Below are positions 25,086 through 34,298 of a stretch of 64,000 nucleotides of DNA, piece after piece. Made by a program: the position numbers and the translations under genes. The stretch spans positions 2,542,001-2,606,000 of the forward strand of contig NZ_CP063813.1 in assembly GCF_015277815.1 (NCBI RefSeq), written 5' to 3'. The DNA is from Microbacterium atlanticum. Its GTDB lineage: Bacteria > Actinomycetota > Actinomycetes > Actinomycetales > Microbacteriaceae. The notes beneath the pieces were generated by a model, which ran no database searches, was not told the origin of the DNA, and saw only the letters and a list, made by a program, of their open reading frames with translations. The stretch's first letter is position 1; every line of letters begins with the position of its first letter.

Positions 25086-26231
25086 TCAGGTCGCCGGGAT
25101 GATGACGGGCTTGATGATGTCGTCGAGCTTCGACGCGAAGATGTGGTAGCCCTCGGCGATCTCGTCGAGCGGAATGCGGTGCGTGATGAGCTCGCTGGGG
25201 CGGACGTAGCCGGCGCGGATGTGCTCGAACAGACGGGGCCACTGGCGCTTCACCGGCGCTTGGTTCATCCGAAGCGTCAGACCCTTGTTCATCGCGTCGC
25301 CGAACCGCACGGCGCTGAACATCGGACCGTACGCGCCTATGACCGAGACGGTGCCGCCCTTGCGCACGGAGTCGATCGCCCAGTTGAGCGCCACCGGCGA
25401 GCCGCCCTGCATCTTGAGCTTGGCCGAGGTGACGTGCTGGATCACGTGGCCGTCGGCTTCGGCGCCGACCGCGTCGATGACGACATCGGCGCCCAGGCCG
25501 TCGGTCATCTTCTTCAGCTCCCGCACGATGTCCCCCACCTGCGCGAACGAGACGGTCTCCGCGAAGGCGAACTCCTCCGCCTTGCGCAGCCGGTAGTCGA
25601 GGTGGTCGACGACGATCACGCGGCCGGCGCCCATGAGCCAGCACGACCGCGCCGCCGCCAGGCCGACCGGCCCGGCGCCGAACACCACCGCGGTGTCGCC
25701 CTCCACGATGTCGGCCAGCTGGGCGCCGAAGTAGCCCGTCGAGAACGCGTCGGTGAGGAGGAGAGCGTCCTCGTCGGCGATGTCCTCCGGGATCACCGTC
25801 GGCCCGACATCGGCGAACGGCACCCTCACGAGCTCGGCCTGCCCGCCGTCGTAGCCGCCCGTCGAGTGCGAGTACCCGTAGATGCCGCCGATCGCCGTGG
25901 CGTTGGGATTGACGTTGTGGCAGTTCGAGTAGAGCCCTCGCGCGCAGAAGAAGCACGAGCCGCAGTAGATGTTGAACGGCACCATCACCCGATCGCCGAC
26001 GCTCAGGGTCCGCACCGAGCCGCCGACCTGCTCGACCCGGCCGATGAACTCGTGGCCGAACGTGTGACCGATGCGGGTGTCGGGCATCATGCCGTGGTAC
26101 AGGTGCAGGTCTGAGCCGCAGATCGCCGCGAGCTCCACCCGCACGATCGCATCGTTGGGGTGCTCGATCCTCGGCTCGGGCTTGTTCTCGACCCGCAGCT
26201 TGTACGGCCCGCGGTACGTCATCGCCTTCAT
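25086..26231 (-). CDS. Zinc-dependent alcohol dehydrogenase, formaldehyde-dehydrogenase-like
   Basis: The 381-residue medium-chain dehydrogenase has catalytic zinc ligands C38, H60 and E61 ('ICGSDLH', 'GHEFIGRV') and four structural-zinc cysteines C90, C93, C96 and C104 ('CGSCFFCARGLYSNC'). Its NAD(P) site 'VFGAGPVGLAAARS' is near 187-200. The length and C-terminal 'HRIPLDEIAEGYHIFASKLD' fit the glutathione-independent formaldehyde dehydrogenase-like branch. GGGAGG precedes the ATG. It probably forms an operon with the hypothetical gene downstream. Substrate not certain. Confidence 0.9.
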   Translation of the reverse strand: MKAMTYRGPYKLRVENKPEPRIEHPNDAIVRVELAAICGSDLHLYHGMMPDTRIGHTFGHEFIGRVEQVGGSVRTLSVGDRVMVPFNIYCGSCFFCARGLYSNCHNVNPNATAIGGIYGYSHSTGGYDGGQAELVRVPFADVGPTVIPEDIADEDALLLTDAFSTGYFGAQLADIVEGDTAVVFGAGPVGLAAARSCWLMGAGRVIVVDHLDYRLRKAEEFAFAETVSFAQVGDIVRELKKMTDGLGADVVIDAVGAEADGHVIQHVTSAKLKMQGGSPVALNWAIDSVRKGGTVSVIGAYGPMFSAVRFGDAMNKGLTLRMNQAPVKRQWPRLFEHIRAGYVRPSELITHRIPLDEIAEGYHIFASKLDDIIKPVIIPAT

Positions 26232-26326
26232 TCACGCCTCCCGTGTCTCAAGACACCTTGCGCGACATCGGTGGGGCGGGCAGAGGGGGTTGCGTGGGCG
26301 GGCTCGTGCTGTATCGTGTGCCGGCC

Positions 26327-27628
26327 TCAGCCGCGGAAGAAGGCCTCCGCAACCCGGGCGAGGTCCCACAGGTCGCTCACGCCGGCCAGTTCGCGGGCGG
26401 AGTGCATGGAGAGGATCGGGATGCCGACGTCGACAGTGCGGATCCCGAGCCGGGTGGCGGTGATCGGCCCGATGGTCGAGCCGCAGGGCACCGCGTTGTT
26501 GGACACGAACTCCTGGCTGGTGACGCCGGCCGCGGCGCACCAGCCGTTCCACGCGGCGGCGCCGACCGCGTCGGTCGCGTACCGCTGGTTCGCGTTGATC
26601 TTCAGGATCGGGCCGGAGCCGAGCACCGGCTGCACGACGGGATCGTGCTTCTCGGCGTAGTTGGGGTGGATGGAGTGGCCCACGTCGCTCGAGACGCACC
26701 ACGAGGCGGCCAGCGCCTGCAGCTGCTGCTCGCGGTCTGCCCCGAGCGAGAGCCACAGCCGCTCCAGGACATCCGCCAGGAACGGACCCGCGGCTCCCGA
26801 GCGAGTGCCGGACCCGACTTCCTCGTGATCGAACACCGCGAGCATGGCGATGTGATCCGCGGCGAGGTCGGAGGCGGCGCGTTCGAGAGCCACGACACCC
26901 GCATGGACGGAGGCGAGATCATCGAGGCGGCCGGAGGCGAAGAAGACGCCGTCGCGACCGAACGACGCACCGCGCGCGGCATCCGCCGTCACGATGTCGT
27001 AGCCGCGGATGCGCGCGGCGTCGACACCCGCCTCGGCCGCGAGCTCCGCCAGGATGTCGGCGGACTCGACGGAGCCCAGCCCCCACACCGGCTGGGTCTG
27101 GGACTGCTTGTCGAGCGCGAGGTGGTCGTTCGCCTCGCGGTCGAGGTGGATCGCCAGCTGCGGCAGACGCAGCAGCGCCCCCGTGGCGGCGAGGACCGTC
27201 GTGCCGTCGTCGAGCACGAGCCGGCCCGCGAGCCGGAGCTCCCGGTCCAGCCAGGAGTTCAGAAGCGGGCCGCCGTAGATCTCGACTGCCGCCTGAAGCC
27301 ACCCGAGCCGCCCCGTCGTCGGCTTCGGCTTGAGCTTGAATCCCGGCGAGTCGCTGTGAGCACCGAAGACGCGCACCGGTGTGGCCGCCGTCGCCGTCGC
27401 GGGAACGACCCAGGCGATGGCTGCACCGTCGCGCACCACGACGAACCGGCCGCCGGGCTGCGCCGGCCACGAGCCGTCCTCGTCGACGCGGGTGAATCCG
27501 GCACCCTCGAGCCGCCGTGCGACCTCGGCCGCCGCGTGGAAGCTGGACGGCGATGCGGCGACGAAGTCCGCCAGATCGTCGGCATGGTGGAGGGCCTCCG
27601 CGGCTGCGGATGCGGTGGGTGACGGCAC
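26327..27628 (-). CDS. M18 family aspartyl aminopeptidase
   Basis: The 433-residue metallopeptidase has H91 and D93 ('GAHSDSPGFKLKP'), 'FDHEEVGSGTRSGA' near 264-277 carrying the catalytic and metal-binding Glu pair, 'SSDVGHSIHPNY' near 315-326, and 'ILSMHSARELAG' near 409-420. M18 enzymes remove acidic N-terminal residues using two zinc ions and form dodecamers. The start is GTG 27628. Confidence 0.92.
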   Translation of the reverse strand: MPSPTASAAAEALHHADDLADFVAASPSSFHAAAEVARRLEGAGFTRVDEDGSWPAQPGGRFVVVRDGAAIAWVVPATATAATPVRVFGAHSDSPGFKLKPKPTTGRLGWLQAAVEIYGGPLLNSWLDRELRLAGRLVLDDGTTVLAATGALLRLPQLAIHLDREANDHLALDKQSQTQPVWGLGSVESADILAELAAEAGVDAARIRGYDIVTADAARGASFGRDGVFFASGRLDDLASVHAGVVALERAASDLAADHIAMLAVFDHEEVGSGTRSGAAGPFLADVLERLWLSLGADREQQLQALAASWCVSSDVGHSIHPNYAEKHDPVVQPVLGSGPILKINANQRYATDAVGAAAWNGWCAAAGVTSQEFVSNNAVPCGSTIGPITATRLGIRTVDVGIPILSMHSARELAGVSDLWDLARVAEAFFRG

Positions 27629-27753
27629 GGGACGAGCCTCCTGACAGAGCAGCGGCGGGACGGTCCGATCGTACCCAGCCGCCTCGCCGAGAGGTCCCGG
27701 TGCAGCGGAATCCGTGCCCGGCGATCAGGACTTTTCGGCCTCTTCCCTCACAT

Positions 27754-27770
27754 GTAACGTTCAGGTAACG
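27754..27770 (+). promoter_or_regulatory. Direct repeat resembling an MtrA (or GlnR) box
   Basis: GTAACG-TTCAG-GTAACG is a direct repeat with an 11-bp period, 106 bp before the start of a secreted lysozyme-like gene. Tandem GTAAC-type half-sites one helical turn apart are typical of OmpR-type response regulators. In actinobacteria MtrA controls wall hydrolases through such repeats, and GlnR sites look similar. The regulator assignment is inference. Confidence 0.45.
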
Positions 27771-27876
27771 CACCGGAACCGCCCAGAAAGGGCGACCAGA
27801 CTCGGGGACTTGTGCCCGCCCGAACGGTCACGACGCGCTTTCGCGGCGCGAATTCGCTATACGGAACCGGTTCTTC

Positions 27877-28872
27877 ATGCGCTCTCCCTCCACTTCGCCC
27901 GCCCGCCGCACGCTCCGCCGCGCGGAGCGACGCAGCCGCCGCCGCCCCGTTCTCGTCGTCGCGTCGCTGGCGATCGGCGCCCTGGCGACGGCCGGCTTCA
28001 CCACGGCCGCGCCGGCCGCCGAGGCCCAGGCGTCCGGCACGCTCGGCGGGTTCACCCTCGCGTCGTACCACACCGCCTCGTTCGACACGACCGCCGCGTC
28101 GGTGTCGGCATCGGCCGCTGAGGAAGCGATGACGGATGCCTCGACCGCCGTCGCCGCGGCGACCACCGTGGCCGCCGACATCGCCGCGTCGGGCCTCGAC
28201 ATCGGCACGGCCGACACGACGGTCGACACCGCGGCGCTCGAGACCGCCGTCGAGCAGCTCGAGCGCGCGCAGGCGCTCCCCGCGATGTACTCGGAGGAGT
28301 TCGCCGAGGCGGTGACCGCCGAGACGGCCACGGTCGCCGAGGAGACGCAGAGTTTGCGCGGGATGCTCGACGCAGCGCTCGCGCTCAAGGCGCAGCGCGA
28401 GGCCGAGGAGCGCGCCCGCAAGGAGGCGGAGGAGAAGGCCCGCCAGGAGGCTGAAGCCGCCGCCGCCGCTGCGGCTGCTGCTGCGAAGAAGCCGTCCGGC
28501 TCGGGCTCGGGCTCGTCGCCCGCTCCCCGTCCGGTCTACGCCACCGGCGGTGCTGTCGGGGGCACGAGCCCCGCGGACGCGCAGGCCACCGCCCGCGGCA
28601 TGATCGGCGGCTACGGCTGGGGCGACGACCAGTTCGCGTGCCTGGTGTCGCTGTGGCACAAGGAGTCCGGCTGGAACTACCAGGCGTACAACCGCTCCAG
28701 CGGCGCGTTCGGCATTCCGCAGGCGCTGCCCGGAAGCAAGATGGGCAGCGCGGGAGCCGATTGGCAGACCAACCCCGCCACCCAGATCTCGTGGGGCCTC
28801 GGCTACATCGCGGGACGCTACGGCTCGCCGTGCGGCGCGTGGGGGCACTCGCAGTCCGTCGGCTGGTACTGA
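27877..28872 (+). CDS. Secreted protein with coiled coil and C-terminal lysozyme-like domain
   Basis: The 331-residue protein has an Arg-rich start and signal peptide (residues ~24-48, Ala cleavage region). It continues with an Ala/Glu/Lys helical stretch (about 95-205, likely coiled coil) and a Ser/Gly/Pro linker. The C-terminal 100-residue domain ('WHKESGWNYQAYNRSSGAFGI', 'WQTNPATQISWGLGYI', ending 'GWY') resembles transglycosylase-like or aggregation-promoting-factor domains; the Glu in 'HKESGW' would be catalytic. It probably trims peptidoglycan or helps cell separation. Confidence 0.85.
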   Translation: MRSPSTSPARRTLRRAERRSRRRPVLVVASLAIGALATAGFTTAAPAAEAQASGTLGGFTLASYHTASFDTTAASVSASAAEEAMTDASTAVAAATTVAADIAASGLDIGTADTTVDTAALETAVEQLERAQALPAMYSEEFAEAVTAETATVAEETQSLRGMLDAALALKAQREAEERARKEAEEKARQEAEAAAAAAAAAAKKPSGSGSGSSPAPRPVYATGGAVGGTSPADAQATARGMIGGYGWGDDQFACLVSLWHKESGWNYQAYNRSSGAFGIPQALPGSKMGSAGADWQTNPATQISWGLGYIAGRYGSPCGAWGHSQSVGWY

Positions 28873-29174
28873 GCCGGCCGGCGCCGACCCGGCGCGCAGA
28901 GCAAGGATGGTCCCGGTGGGTAGCCCTCCCACCGGGACCATCGCGCGACTACGGGAGACTGGACGGCGACCCGAACGCCGAAGCTCGACCGCCCCGCGCT
29001 GTCTTGCTTGCCTGCCCTGCAAGCGTATGTTGCCGTGTGGGGTTCATCTTGCCCTTGACATCCGACACAGCGCACTGATATCGCATTCCGCCCGACGGAG
29101 ACCTCGGCGCGCAGCCCCCCATCCGGCCGGCCGGGGTCAAGTCCCTTCTGGCCCCCGGCGCACTCCGATGGAAT
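28873..29174. other. Intergenic region with terminator and a candidate promoter
   Basis: Apart from the 15-bp stem-loop at 28906-28942, I see no gene. TTGACA at 29055-29060 followed after 18 bp by TATCGC (29079-29084) is a weak candidate promoter for the GT2 gene. The remainder is featureless. Confidence 0.4.
28906..28942. terminator. Strong stem-loop terminator
   Basis: GATGGTCCCGGTGGG pairs perfectly over 15 bp with CCCACCGGGACCATC around the loop TAGCCCT, 33 bp after the stop of the secreted lysozyme-like gene. There is no U tract, as is common in high-GC actinobacteria. Confidence 0.85.
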
Positions 29175-29978
29175 ATGCGCATGTCGAACGCCCCACGCAT
29201 CTCGGTCGTCATCCCGGTCAAGGACGATGACACCGAGCTGGCACGCTGCCTGCAAGCACTCGCGCGTCAGACCCTCGCACCCGACGAGGTCGTGGTCGTG
29301 GACAACGGATCGACGGATGCCTCTGCCGGCGTCGCACGCGCCTTCGGCGCCCGTCTGGAACGGTGCGCGACGCCGGGCATCCCCGCCGCGAGCGCGGCCG
29401 GGTACGACGCCGCCACGGGAGAGCTGATCCTGCGGCTCGACGCGGACTGCATCCCCGACCCCACCTGGGTGAGCGCGATGAGCGAGGCCTTCGCCGCACG
29501 CCCGGACGTGGTCGCCTTCACCGGCGGAGCCCGCTTCATCGACGGCCCGCCGAGACTGCGCCACCTGCTCGCCGCCGTCTACCTGGGAGCGTACGCCGCG
29601 GTCATGACGCCGACGCTCGGCCATCTCCCGCTGTTCGGATCGAACCTCGGCATGCGACGCGACGCGTGGTGCGGCATCCGTTCACGCGTCCACCGCGACG
29701 ACGCGGAGCTGCACGACGACATGGATCTCGCTTTCCACCTGGGCGAGCGCGGACGCATCCGCTTCCTGCCGCGGGCGCGGATGGGGATGTCGATGCGGCC
29801 GTTCACGAGCGGTCGCGACTTCGCGCGCCGCGTGGGGCGCGGGCTGCGGACCGTGGTGGTCCACTTCCCTCGGGACTTCCCGCCCGTGCGGTGGTCCCGG
29901 CACGTCATGCGCGCCGTCCGCCCGGCGGGCTACGAGACCCGCCCGTCCCCCGGCCGCGACACCCGCAGCCACCGGTAG
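29175..29978 (+). CDS. Glycosyltransferase family 2
   Basis: The 267-residue GT-A enzyme has 'ISVVIPVKDDDTELARCLQAL' near 9-29, 'VVVVDNGSTDASAG' near 39-52, and the metal-binding 'LRLDADCIPDPTW' near 86-98. An amphipathic region follows at 125-145 but no clear membrane helix. It probably works at the membrane on a lipid or sugar acceptor. Its last 49 bp overlap the convergent GH13 gene, an unusually long 3' overlap. Substrate unknown. Confidence 0.85.
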   Translation: MRMSNAPRISVVIPVKDDDTELARCLQALARQTLAPDEVVVVDNGSTDASAGVARAFGARLERCATPGIPAASAAGYDAATGELILRLDADCIPDPTWVSAMSEAFAARPDVVAFTGGARFIDGPPRLRHLLAAVYLGAYAAVMTPTLGHLPLFGSNLGMRRDAWCGIRSRVHRDDAELHDDMDLAFHLGERGRIRFLPRARMGMSMRPFTSGRDFARRVGRGLRTVVVHFPRDFPPVRWSRHVMRAVRPAGYETRPSPGRDTRSHR

Positions 29979-31591
29979 CCGTAGGCAGGGACCTCCAGCT
30001 CCACGCGGCCGCGGTCATCGAGGGGCATGCGGTCCGACCCGAGCAGATCCACCAGAGTCGCCCCTTCCGGCTCGTCGGCGAGAGCGAACCGGGTGGTGGC
30101 CGGGACGCCGGCGAAGTTGTGGATCGCGACCATCCGGCCGATGTCGGCCCGCAGCGAGTGCACGAGGATCGACGCGACCGGCTGATCCAGCACCTCGAAG
30201 TCGCCCCAGCCCAGCTCGGGCGAGATGCGGTAGCGCGAGATGAGATCTCGGAAGAAGTGCAGGAGCGACGCGCGATCCTCGATCTGATCGGCCACGTTGA
30301 CGTGAGCGGGAGCGTAGCCGTCACCCGGAGGGCGAGCCACCAGGCGCGACGGAGCCGCCTGCGAGAACCCGCCGTTCTTCTCCGAGGTCCACTGCATCGG
30401 CGTGCGCACCGCGTTCCGGCCGGGGATGTCGATGTTCTCGCCCATGCCGATCTCTTCGCCGTAGAAGAGCACGGGAGTGCCGGGGAGGGTGAACATCAGG
30501 CTGTAGGCCATCCGGATGCGGCGCGGGTCGCCGAGCATCGGGGGCAGCCGCCTGGTGATCCCCCGTCCGTACACCCGCTGTCGCTCGTCGGGCGCGAACG
30601 CCTCGAACACCTCGTCCCGCTCCTCGTCCGACAGCTTGTCGAGGGTGAGCTCGTCGTGATTGCGCAGGAAGTTCGCCCACTGCACCTCGACCGGCAGGGA
30701 CGGGCGTGACGACAGCGCCTCGACCAGCGGCGCGGGGTCCTCGCGGGCGAGCGAGAGGTAGAAGGCCTGCATCGCGACGAAGTCGAACTGCATCGACAGC
30801 TCGTTGGCGTCGTCGCCGCCGAAGTACGCCACCTGCTCCTCGTACGGCAGGTTGACCTCGCCGAGCAGGATGGCCTCGCTCGACCGGCGCTGCAGGAAGC
30901 GCCGGAAGTCTCGCAGCAGCTCATGCGGATCCTGGATCTGCGTGCCGGGGGGCATCTCGAGGAAGAACGGCACCGCGTCCACCCGGAACCCCGCCACGCC
31001 CAGTTGCAGCCAGAATCCGATCGCGCGGGCCAGCTCGTCGCGCACCGCGGGGTTGGCGATGTTCAGGTCGGGCTGGTGCTCGTAGAAGCTGTGCTGGTAC
31101 CACTGACCGGACGCCTCGTCCTTCGTCCAGATCCCGTCCGCCTCACCCGGGAAGACCGCGTTCTTCTGCTCTTTGGGCGGGGCGTCGTCGCGCCAGATGT
31201 AGTAGTCGCGGTAGGGCGAGTTGACGCTCCGCTTGGCTGCGAGGAACCATGGATGCCGATCCGAGGTGTGGTTGACGACCAGGTCCACGATCACCCGCAT
31301 CCCGCGGTCGTTCGCGGTGCGGATCATCTCGACGAACTCGCCGTGGTCACCCAGGCGCGGGTCGACGCCGTAGAAGTCGGTGACGTCATAGCCGTCGTCG
31401 CGGTCCGGCGACGGGTAGAAGGGCATGAGCCACAGGCAGGTCACCCCGAGCTGGGCGAGGTAGTCGATGCGCTGGGCGAGACCGCGCATGTCGCCCACCC
31501 CGTCGCCGTTCGCATCGAGGAAGGTCTCGACGTCGAGGCAGTAGATGACCGCGTTCTTCCACCACAGGTCGCTGGTGTCGGTGATCTTCAT
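29930..31591 (-). CDS. GH13 alpha-amylase-family protein, trehalose-synthase-like
   Basis: The 553-residue protein starts like trehalose synthase ('LWWKNAVIYCLDVETFLDA', 'GVTCLWLMPFYPSPDRDDGYD'). It keeps the GH13 triad: nucleophile Asp in 'GFRVDAVPFF' (~200), acid Glu in 'ILLGEVNLP' (~243) and Asp in 'LRNHDELTL' (~313). A beta-sandwich domain ends it. TreS interconverts maltose and trehalose; this branch is often only annotated as alpha-amylase family. Its ATG overlaps the upstream LLM gene's stop (ATGA), so the two are coupled. Confidence 0.88.
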   Translation of the reverse strand: MKITDTSDLWWKNAVIYCLDVETFLDANGDGVGDMRGLAQRIDYLAQLGVTCLWLMPFYPSPDRDDGYDVTDFYGVDPRLGDHGEFVEMIRTANDRGMRVIVDLVVNHTSDRHPWFLAAKRSVNSPYRDYYIWRDDAPPKEQKNAVFPGEADGIWTKDEASGQWYQHSFYEHQPDLNIANPAVRDELARAIGFWLQLGVAGFRVDAVPFFLEMPPGTQIQDPHELLRDFRRFLQRRSSEAILLGEVNLPYEEQVAYFGGDDANELSMQFDFVAMQAFYLSLAREDPAPLVEALSSRPSLPVEVQWANFLRNHDELTLDKLSDEERDEVFEAFAPDERQRVYGRGITRRLPPMLGDPRRIRMAYSLMFTLPGTPVLFYGEEIGMGENIDIPGRNAVRTPMQWTSEKNGGFSQAAPSRLVARPPGDGYAPAHVNVADQIEDRASLLHFFRDLISRYRISPELGWGDFEVLDQPVASILVHSLRADIGRMVAIHNFAGVPATTRFALADEPEGATLVDLLGSDRMPLDDRGRVELEVPAYGYRWLRVSRPGDGRVS

Positions 31592-32553
31592 CGCATCTCC
31601 CGGAGTCGGGGAAGGATGCCGGACTCGGCGGCATCCAGGAAGGAGGACTGATCGCGGCCGACGTGGTGCACGTAGACGCGGTCGAACCCGATATCGACGA
31701 GGGCACCGATGCGCTCGGCGAGCGCGACCGGGTCAGGGTCGATCAGCACCGCCTGACGGAGCTTCGCCTCATCCACCTCCCCGACGGCGGCGTCGAAGTC
31801 CTCGGGCTGCTCGAGGTCCCACGCCAGCGGCGGAGATACCAGCCCGTTGCGCCACTGGTCCTTCGCGATGGCGTACGCCTCGGCATCCGTCTCGGCGATG
31901 CTCACGTGCACCTGCAGGACGCACGGGCCGGCTCCGCCACGGGAGCGGTACGCGTCGACGACCCGCTCGAGCGCATCCGGAGCCTGGGCGACGGTGGCGA
32001 GACCGTCCGCCCAGGAGGCCGCCCAGCCCGCCGTCTCGGGACTCACCGCCGTGGCCAGGAGCGGCGGCGGCGTCACCGGTCGGCTCCAGATGCGCGCACG
32101 GTGCACCGTGACGAGACCCTCATGGGTGACCTCTTCGCCGGCGAGAAGGCGGCGGATGACGTCGACGCTCTCGCCGAGGCGGGTCGTCCGCACGTCCTTG
32201 GGCGGCCAGGGGTCGCCGGTGACGTGCTCGTTCATCGCCTCACCGCTGCCGAGCGCCGCCCAGAAGCGGCCGGGGAACATCTCCTCGAGCGTCGCGAACG
32301 CCTGTGCGACGATCGCCGGGTGATAGCGCTGCCCGGGGGCGTTGACCATCCCGATGGAGAACTCCGTGCGGGCGAGCGCGGCGCCCAGCCAGCTCAGGGC
32401 GAAGCCCGACTCGCCCTGCCGGGGGTTCCACGGCGCGAGGTGGTCGGAGCACATCGCGCCGTCGAACCCGGCGGACTCTGCCCGCTGCACGGCGGTCAGC
32501 AGGTCGCTGGGAAGGATCTGCTCGTGGGACGCGTGGAAGCCGATGAAGACCAT
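31588..32553 (-). CDS. LLM-class flavin oxidoreductase (TIGR03885-like, probably non-F420)
   Basis: The 321-residue protein begins 'VFIGFHASHEQILPSDLL' and has 'GFDGAMCSDHLAPWNPRQGES' near 29-49 and 'GRFWAALGSGEAMNEHVTG' near 95-113. It resembles the TIGR03885 group, which is thought to have lost F420 binding. It overlaps by 4 bp the start of a trehalose-synthase-like GH13 gene. That link between a flavoprotein and a glucan enzyme is unexplained. Confidence 0.83.
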   Translation of the reverse strand: MVFIGFHASHEQILPSDLLTAVQRAESAGFDGAMCSDHLAPWNPRQGESGFALSWLGAALARTEFSIGMVNAPGQRYHPAIVAQAFATLEEMFPGRFWAALGSGEAMNEHVTGDPWPPKDVRTTRLGESVDVIRRLLAGEEVTHEGLVTVHRARIWSRPVTPPPLLATAVSPETAGWAASWADGLATVAQAPDALERVVDAYRSRGGAGPCVLQVHVSIAETDAEAYAIAKDQWRNGLVSPPLAWDLEQPEDFDAAVGEVDEAKLRQAVLIDPDPVALAERIGALVDIGFDRVYVHHVGRDQSSFLDAAESGILPRLREMR

Positions 32554-32735
32554 TCCGCGAGTCTGCCGTGCTTGTCCTCCGGTGGGGAGCCTCTTGAGAT
32601 CGGGCCCGGTGTCGGATAGATCGACGGGACACGGCGATGTGCGGGGCTAGAGTCATGGAGGCTGCGCCTGTCCGCGGCATCCCGTTTCCGCAGACTTCCG
32701 GGCGCTCGCTCGTGCGCACGACGTGAGGAGCAGCC

Positions 32736-34235
32736 GTGGCCGCCGCCGAGTCCCCCGACCGCTACCGCATCGAGCCGACCGTGGGGCAGGCGCTGCGCCG
32801 GCCCCGCCTGCTCACGCGCGAGGTCGTCGCCGGGCTGGTGGTAGCGCTCGCCCTCATCCCGGAGGCGATCGCGTTCTCGGTGGTGGCGGGCGTGGATCCG
32901 CGCGTCGGACTCTTCTCGTCGTTCATCCTCGCCGTCGTGATCGCGTTCACCGGGGGTCGCCCGGCGATGATCACCGCGGCCGCCGGCGCTGTCGCGCTCG
33001 TGATCGCTCCGGTCGCGCGCGAGCACGGGCCCGATTACCTCATCGTGACGATCGTGCTGGCGGGTGTGATCCAGGTGCTGTTCGCGGTGCTGGGACTGGC
33101 GCGGCTGATGCGGTTCATCCCGCGCAGCGTCATGGTGGGCTTCGTCAACGCCCTCGCGATCCTCATCTTCCTCTCGCAGCTGCCGCAGCTGATCGACGTT
33201 CCGTGGGCGGTGTACGTCCTCGTCGGCGCCGGGATCGTGATCCTGGCGCTCTGGCCGCGGATCACCCGCGCGGTTCCGGCTCCCCTGATCGCGATCGTCG
33301 TGCTGACCGCCGCCGTGGTGGTCTTCGGCCTGTCTGCTGTCCCGAACGTCGCCGACCAGGGCGAGCTTCCCCGCAGCCTTCCCGAGCTGCTGATCCCCGA
33401 CGTGCCGCTCACGATCGAGACCCTGCGGATCGTCGCGCCCTACGCGTTCGCCGCCGCGCTGGTGGGCCTGCTCGAGTCGCTCATGACCGCGAAGCTCGTC
33501 GACGACATCACCGACACCCACTCGCGCAAGACCCGAGAAGCGTGGGGCCTGGGGGTGGCCAACATCGCCGCCGCCTTCTTCGGCGGCACGGGTGGATGCG
33601 CGATGATCGGCCAGACCATGATCAACGTCAAGACGTCCGGAGGACGCACGCGCATCTCGACGTTCTTCGCCGGCGTGTGGGTGCTGGTGCTGGTCGTCGT
33701 GCTGGGCGACATCGTGGGGCTGATCCCGATGGCGGCGCTGGTGGCCGTCATGATCGCCGTCTCGGTGATGACGTTCGACTGGCACAGCGTTCAGCCGTCC
33801 ACGTTGAAACGCATGCCGCTGAGCGAGACCGCTGTCATGCTCATCACTGTCATCGCGACCGTGTGGACGCACAACCTCGCCGTCGGCGTGATCCTCGGCG
33901 TGCTGGCGGCCATGGCGCTGTTCGCCCGGCGGGTGGCGCACTTCACGACCGTCACGCGCACCCTCGACGGCGACACCGCGCGCTACCGGGTCGACGGCGA
34001 GCTCTTCTTCGCGTCGAGCAACGACCTCACCACCCAGTTCGCCTACGCGTCCGATCCGCGACGCGTGGTCATCGACCTCTCGCGGACCCACGTGTGGGAC
34101 GCCTCGACCGTCGCCGCGTTGGATGCCATCGTCACCAAGTACCAGCAGCGCGGCATCCACGTGCAGCTCGAGGGGATGAGCGACGCGGCCGCCTCGTTCC
34201 ACGGACGGCTGAGCGGCGGGCTGGGCGGCGCCTGA
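32736..34235 (+). CDS. SulP-family anion transporter with STAS domain
   Basis: The 499-residue protein has about 10-12 membrane helices, the SulP start 'LTREVVAGLVVALALIPEAIAFSVVAGVDPRVGL' pattern (residues ~25-58, quoted in parts: 'VVAGLVVALALIPEAIAF'), 'GGTGGCAMIGQTMINVKTSG' near 288-307, and a C-terminal STAS domain near 420-490 ('RVVIDLSRTHVWDASTVAAL'). Family members carry sulfate, bicarbonate or other anions; the substrate cannot be read from sequence. The start is GTG 32736 after GAGGAG. Confidence 0.9.
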   Translation: MAAAESPDRYRIEPTVGQALRRPRLLTREVVAGLVVALALIPEAIAFSVVAGVDPRVGLFSSFILAVVIAFTGGRPAMITAAAGAVALVIAPVAREHGPDYLIVTIVLAGVIQVLFAVLGLARLMRFIPRSVMVGFVNALAILIFLSQLPQLIDVPWAVYVLVGAGIVILALWPRITRAVPAPLIAIVVLTAAVVVFGLSAVPNVADQGELPRSLPELLIPDVPLTIETLRIVAPYAFAAALVGLLESLMTAKLVDDITDTHSRKTREAWGLGVANIAAAFFGGTGGCAMIGQTMINVKTSGGRTRISTFFAGVWVLVLVVVLGDIVGLIPMAALVAVMIAVSVMTFDWHSVQPSTLKRMPLSETAVMLITVIATVWTHNLAVGVILGVLAAMALFARRVAHFTTVTRTLDGDTARYRVDGELFFASSNDLTTQFAYASDPRRVVIDLSRTHVWDASTVAALDAIVTKYQQRGIHVQLEGMSDAAASFHGRLSGGLGGA

Positions 34236-34298
34236 GGGGCGCACGCCGGGGTGCGCAAGGACTTGCGTCGGGGAGGCCGGATCTGCCTACCGTGAGCG

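Noticed and set aside
27661..27876. ydaO/c-di-AMP riboswitch before the secreted lysozyme-like gene
   Set aside because: Actinobacterial wall-hydrolase genes often have one, but I could not find the conserved core here, only the GTAACG repeat.
32496..34244. 582-codon minus-strand open frame opposite the SulP gene
   Set aside because: His/Asp/Arg low-complexity composition typical of the complement of a GC-rich membrane gene; SulP motifs on the plus strand are unambiguous.
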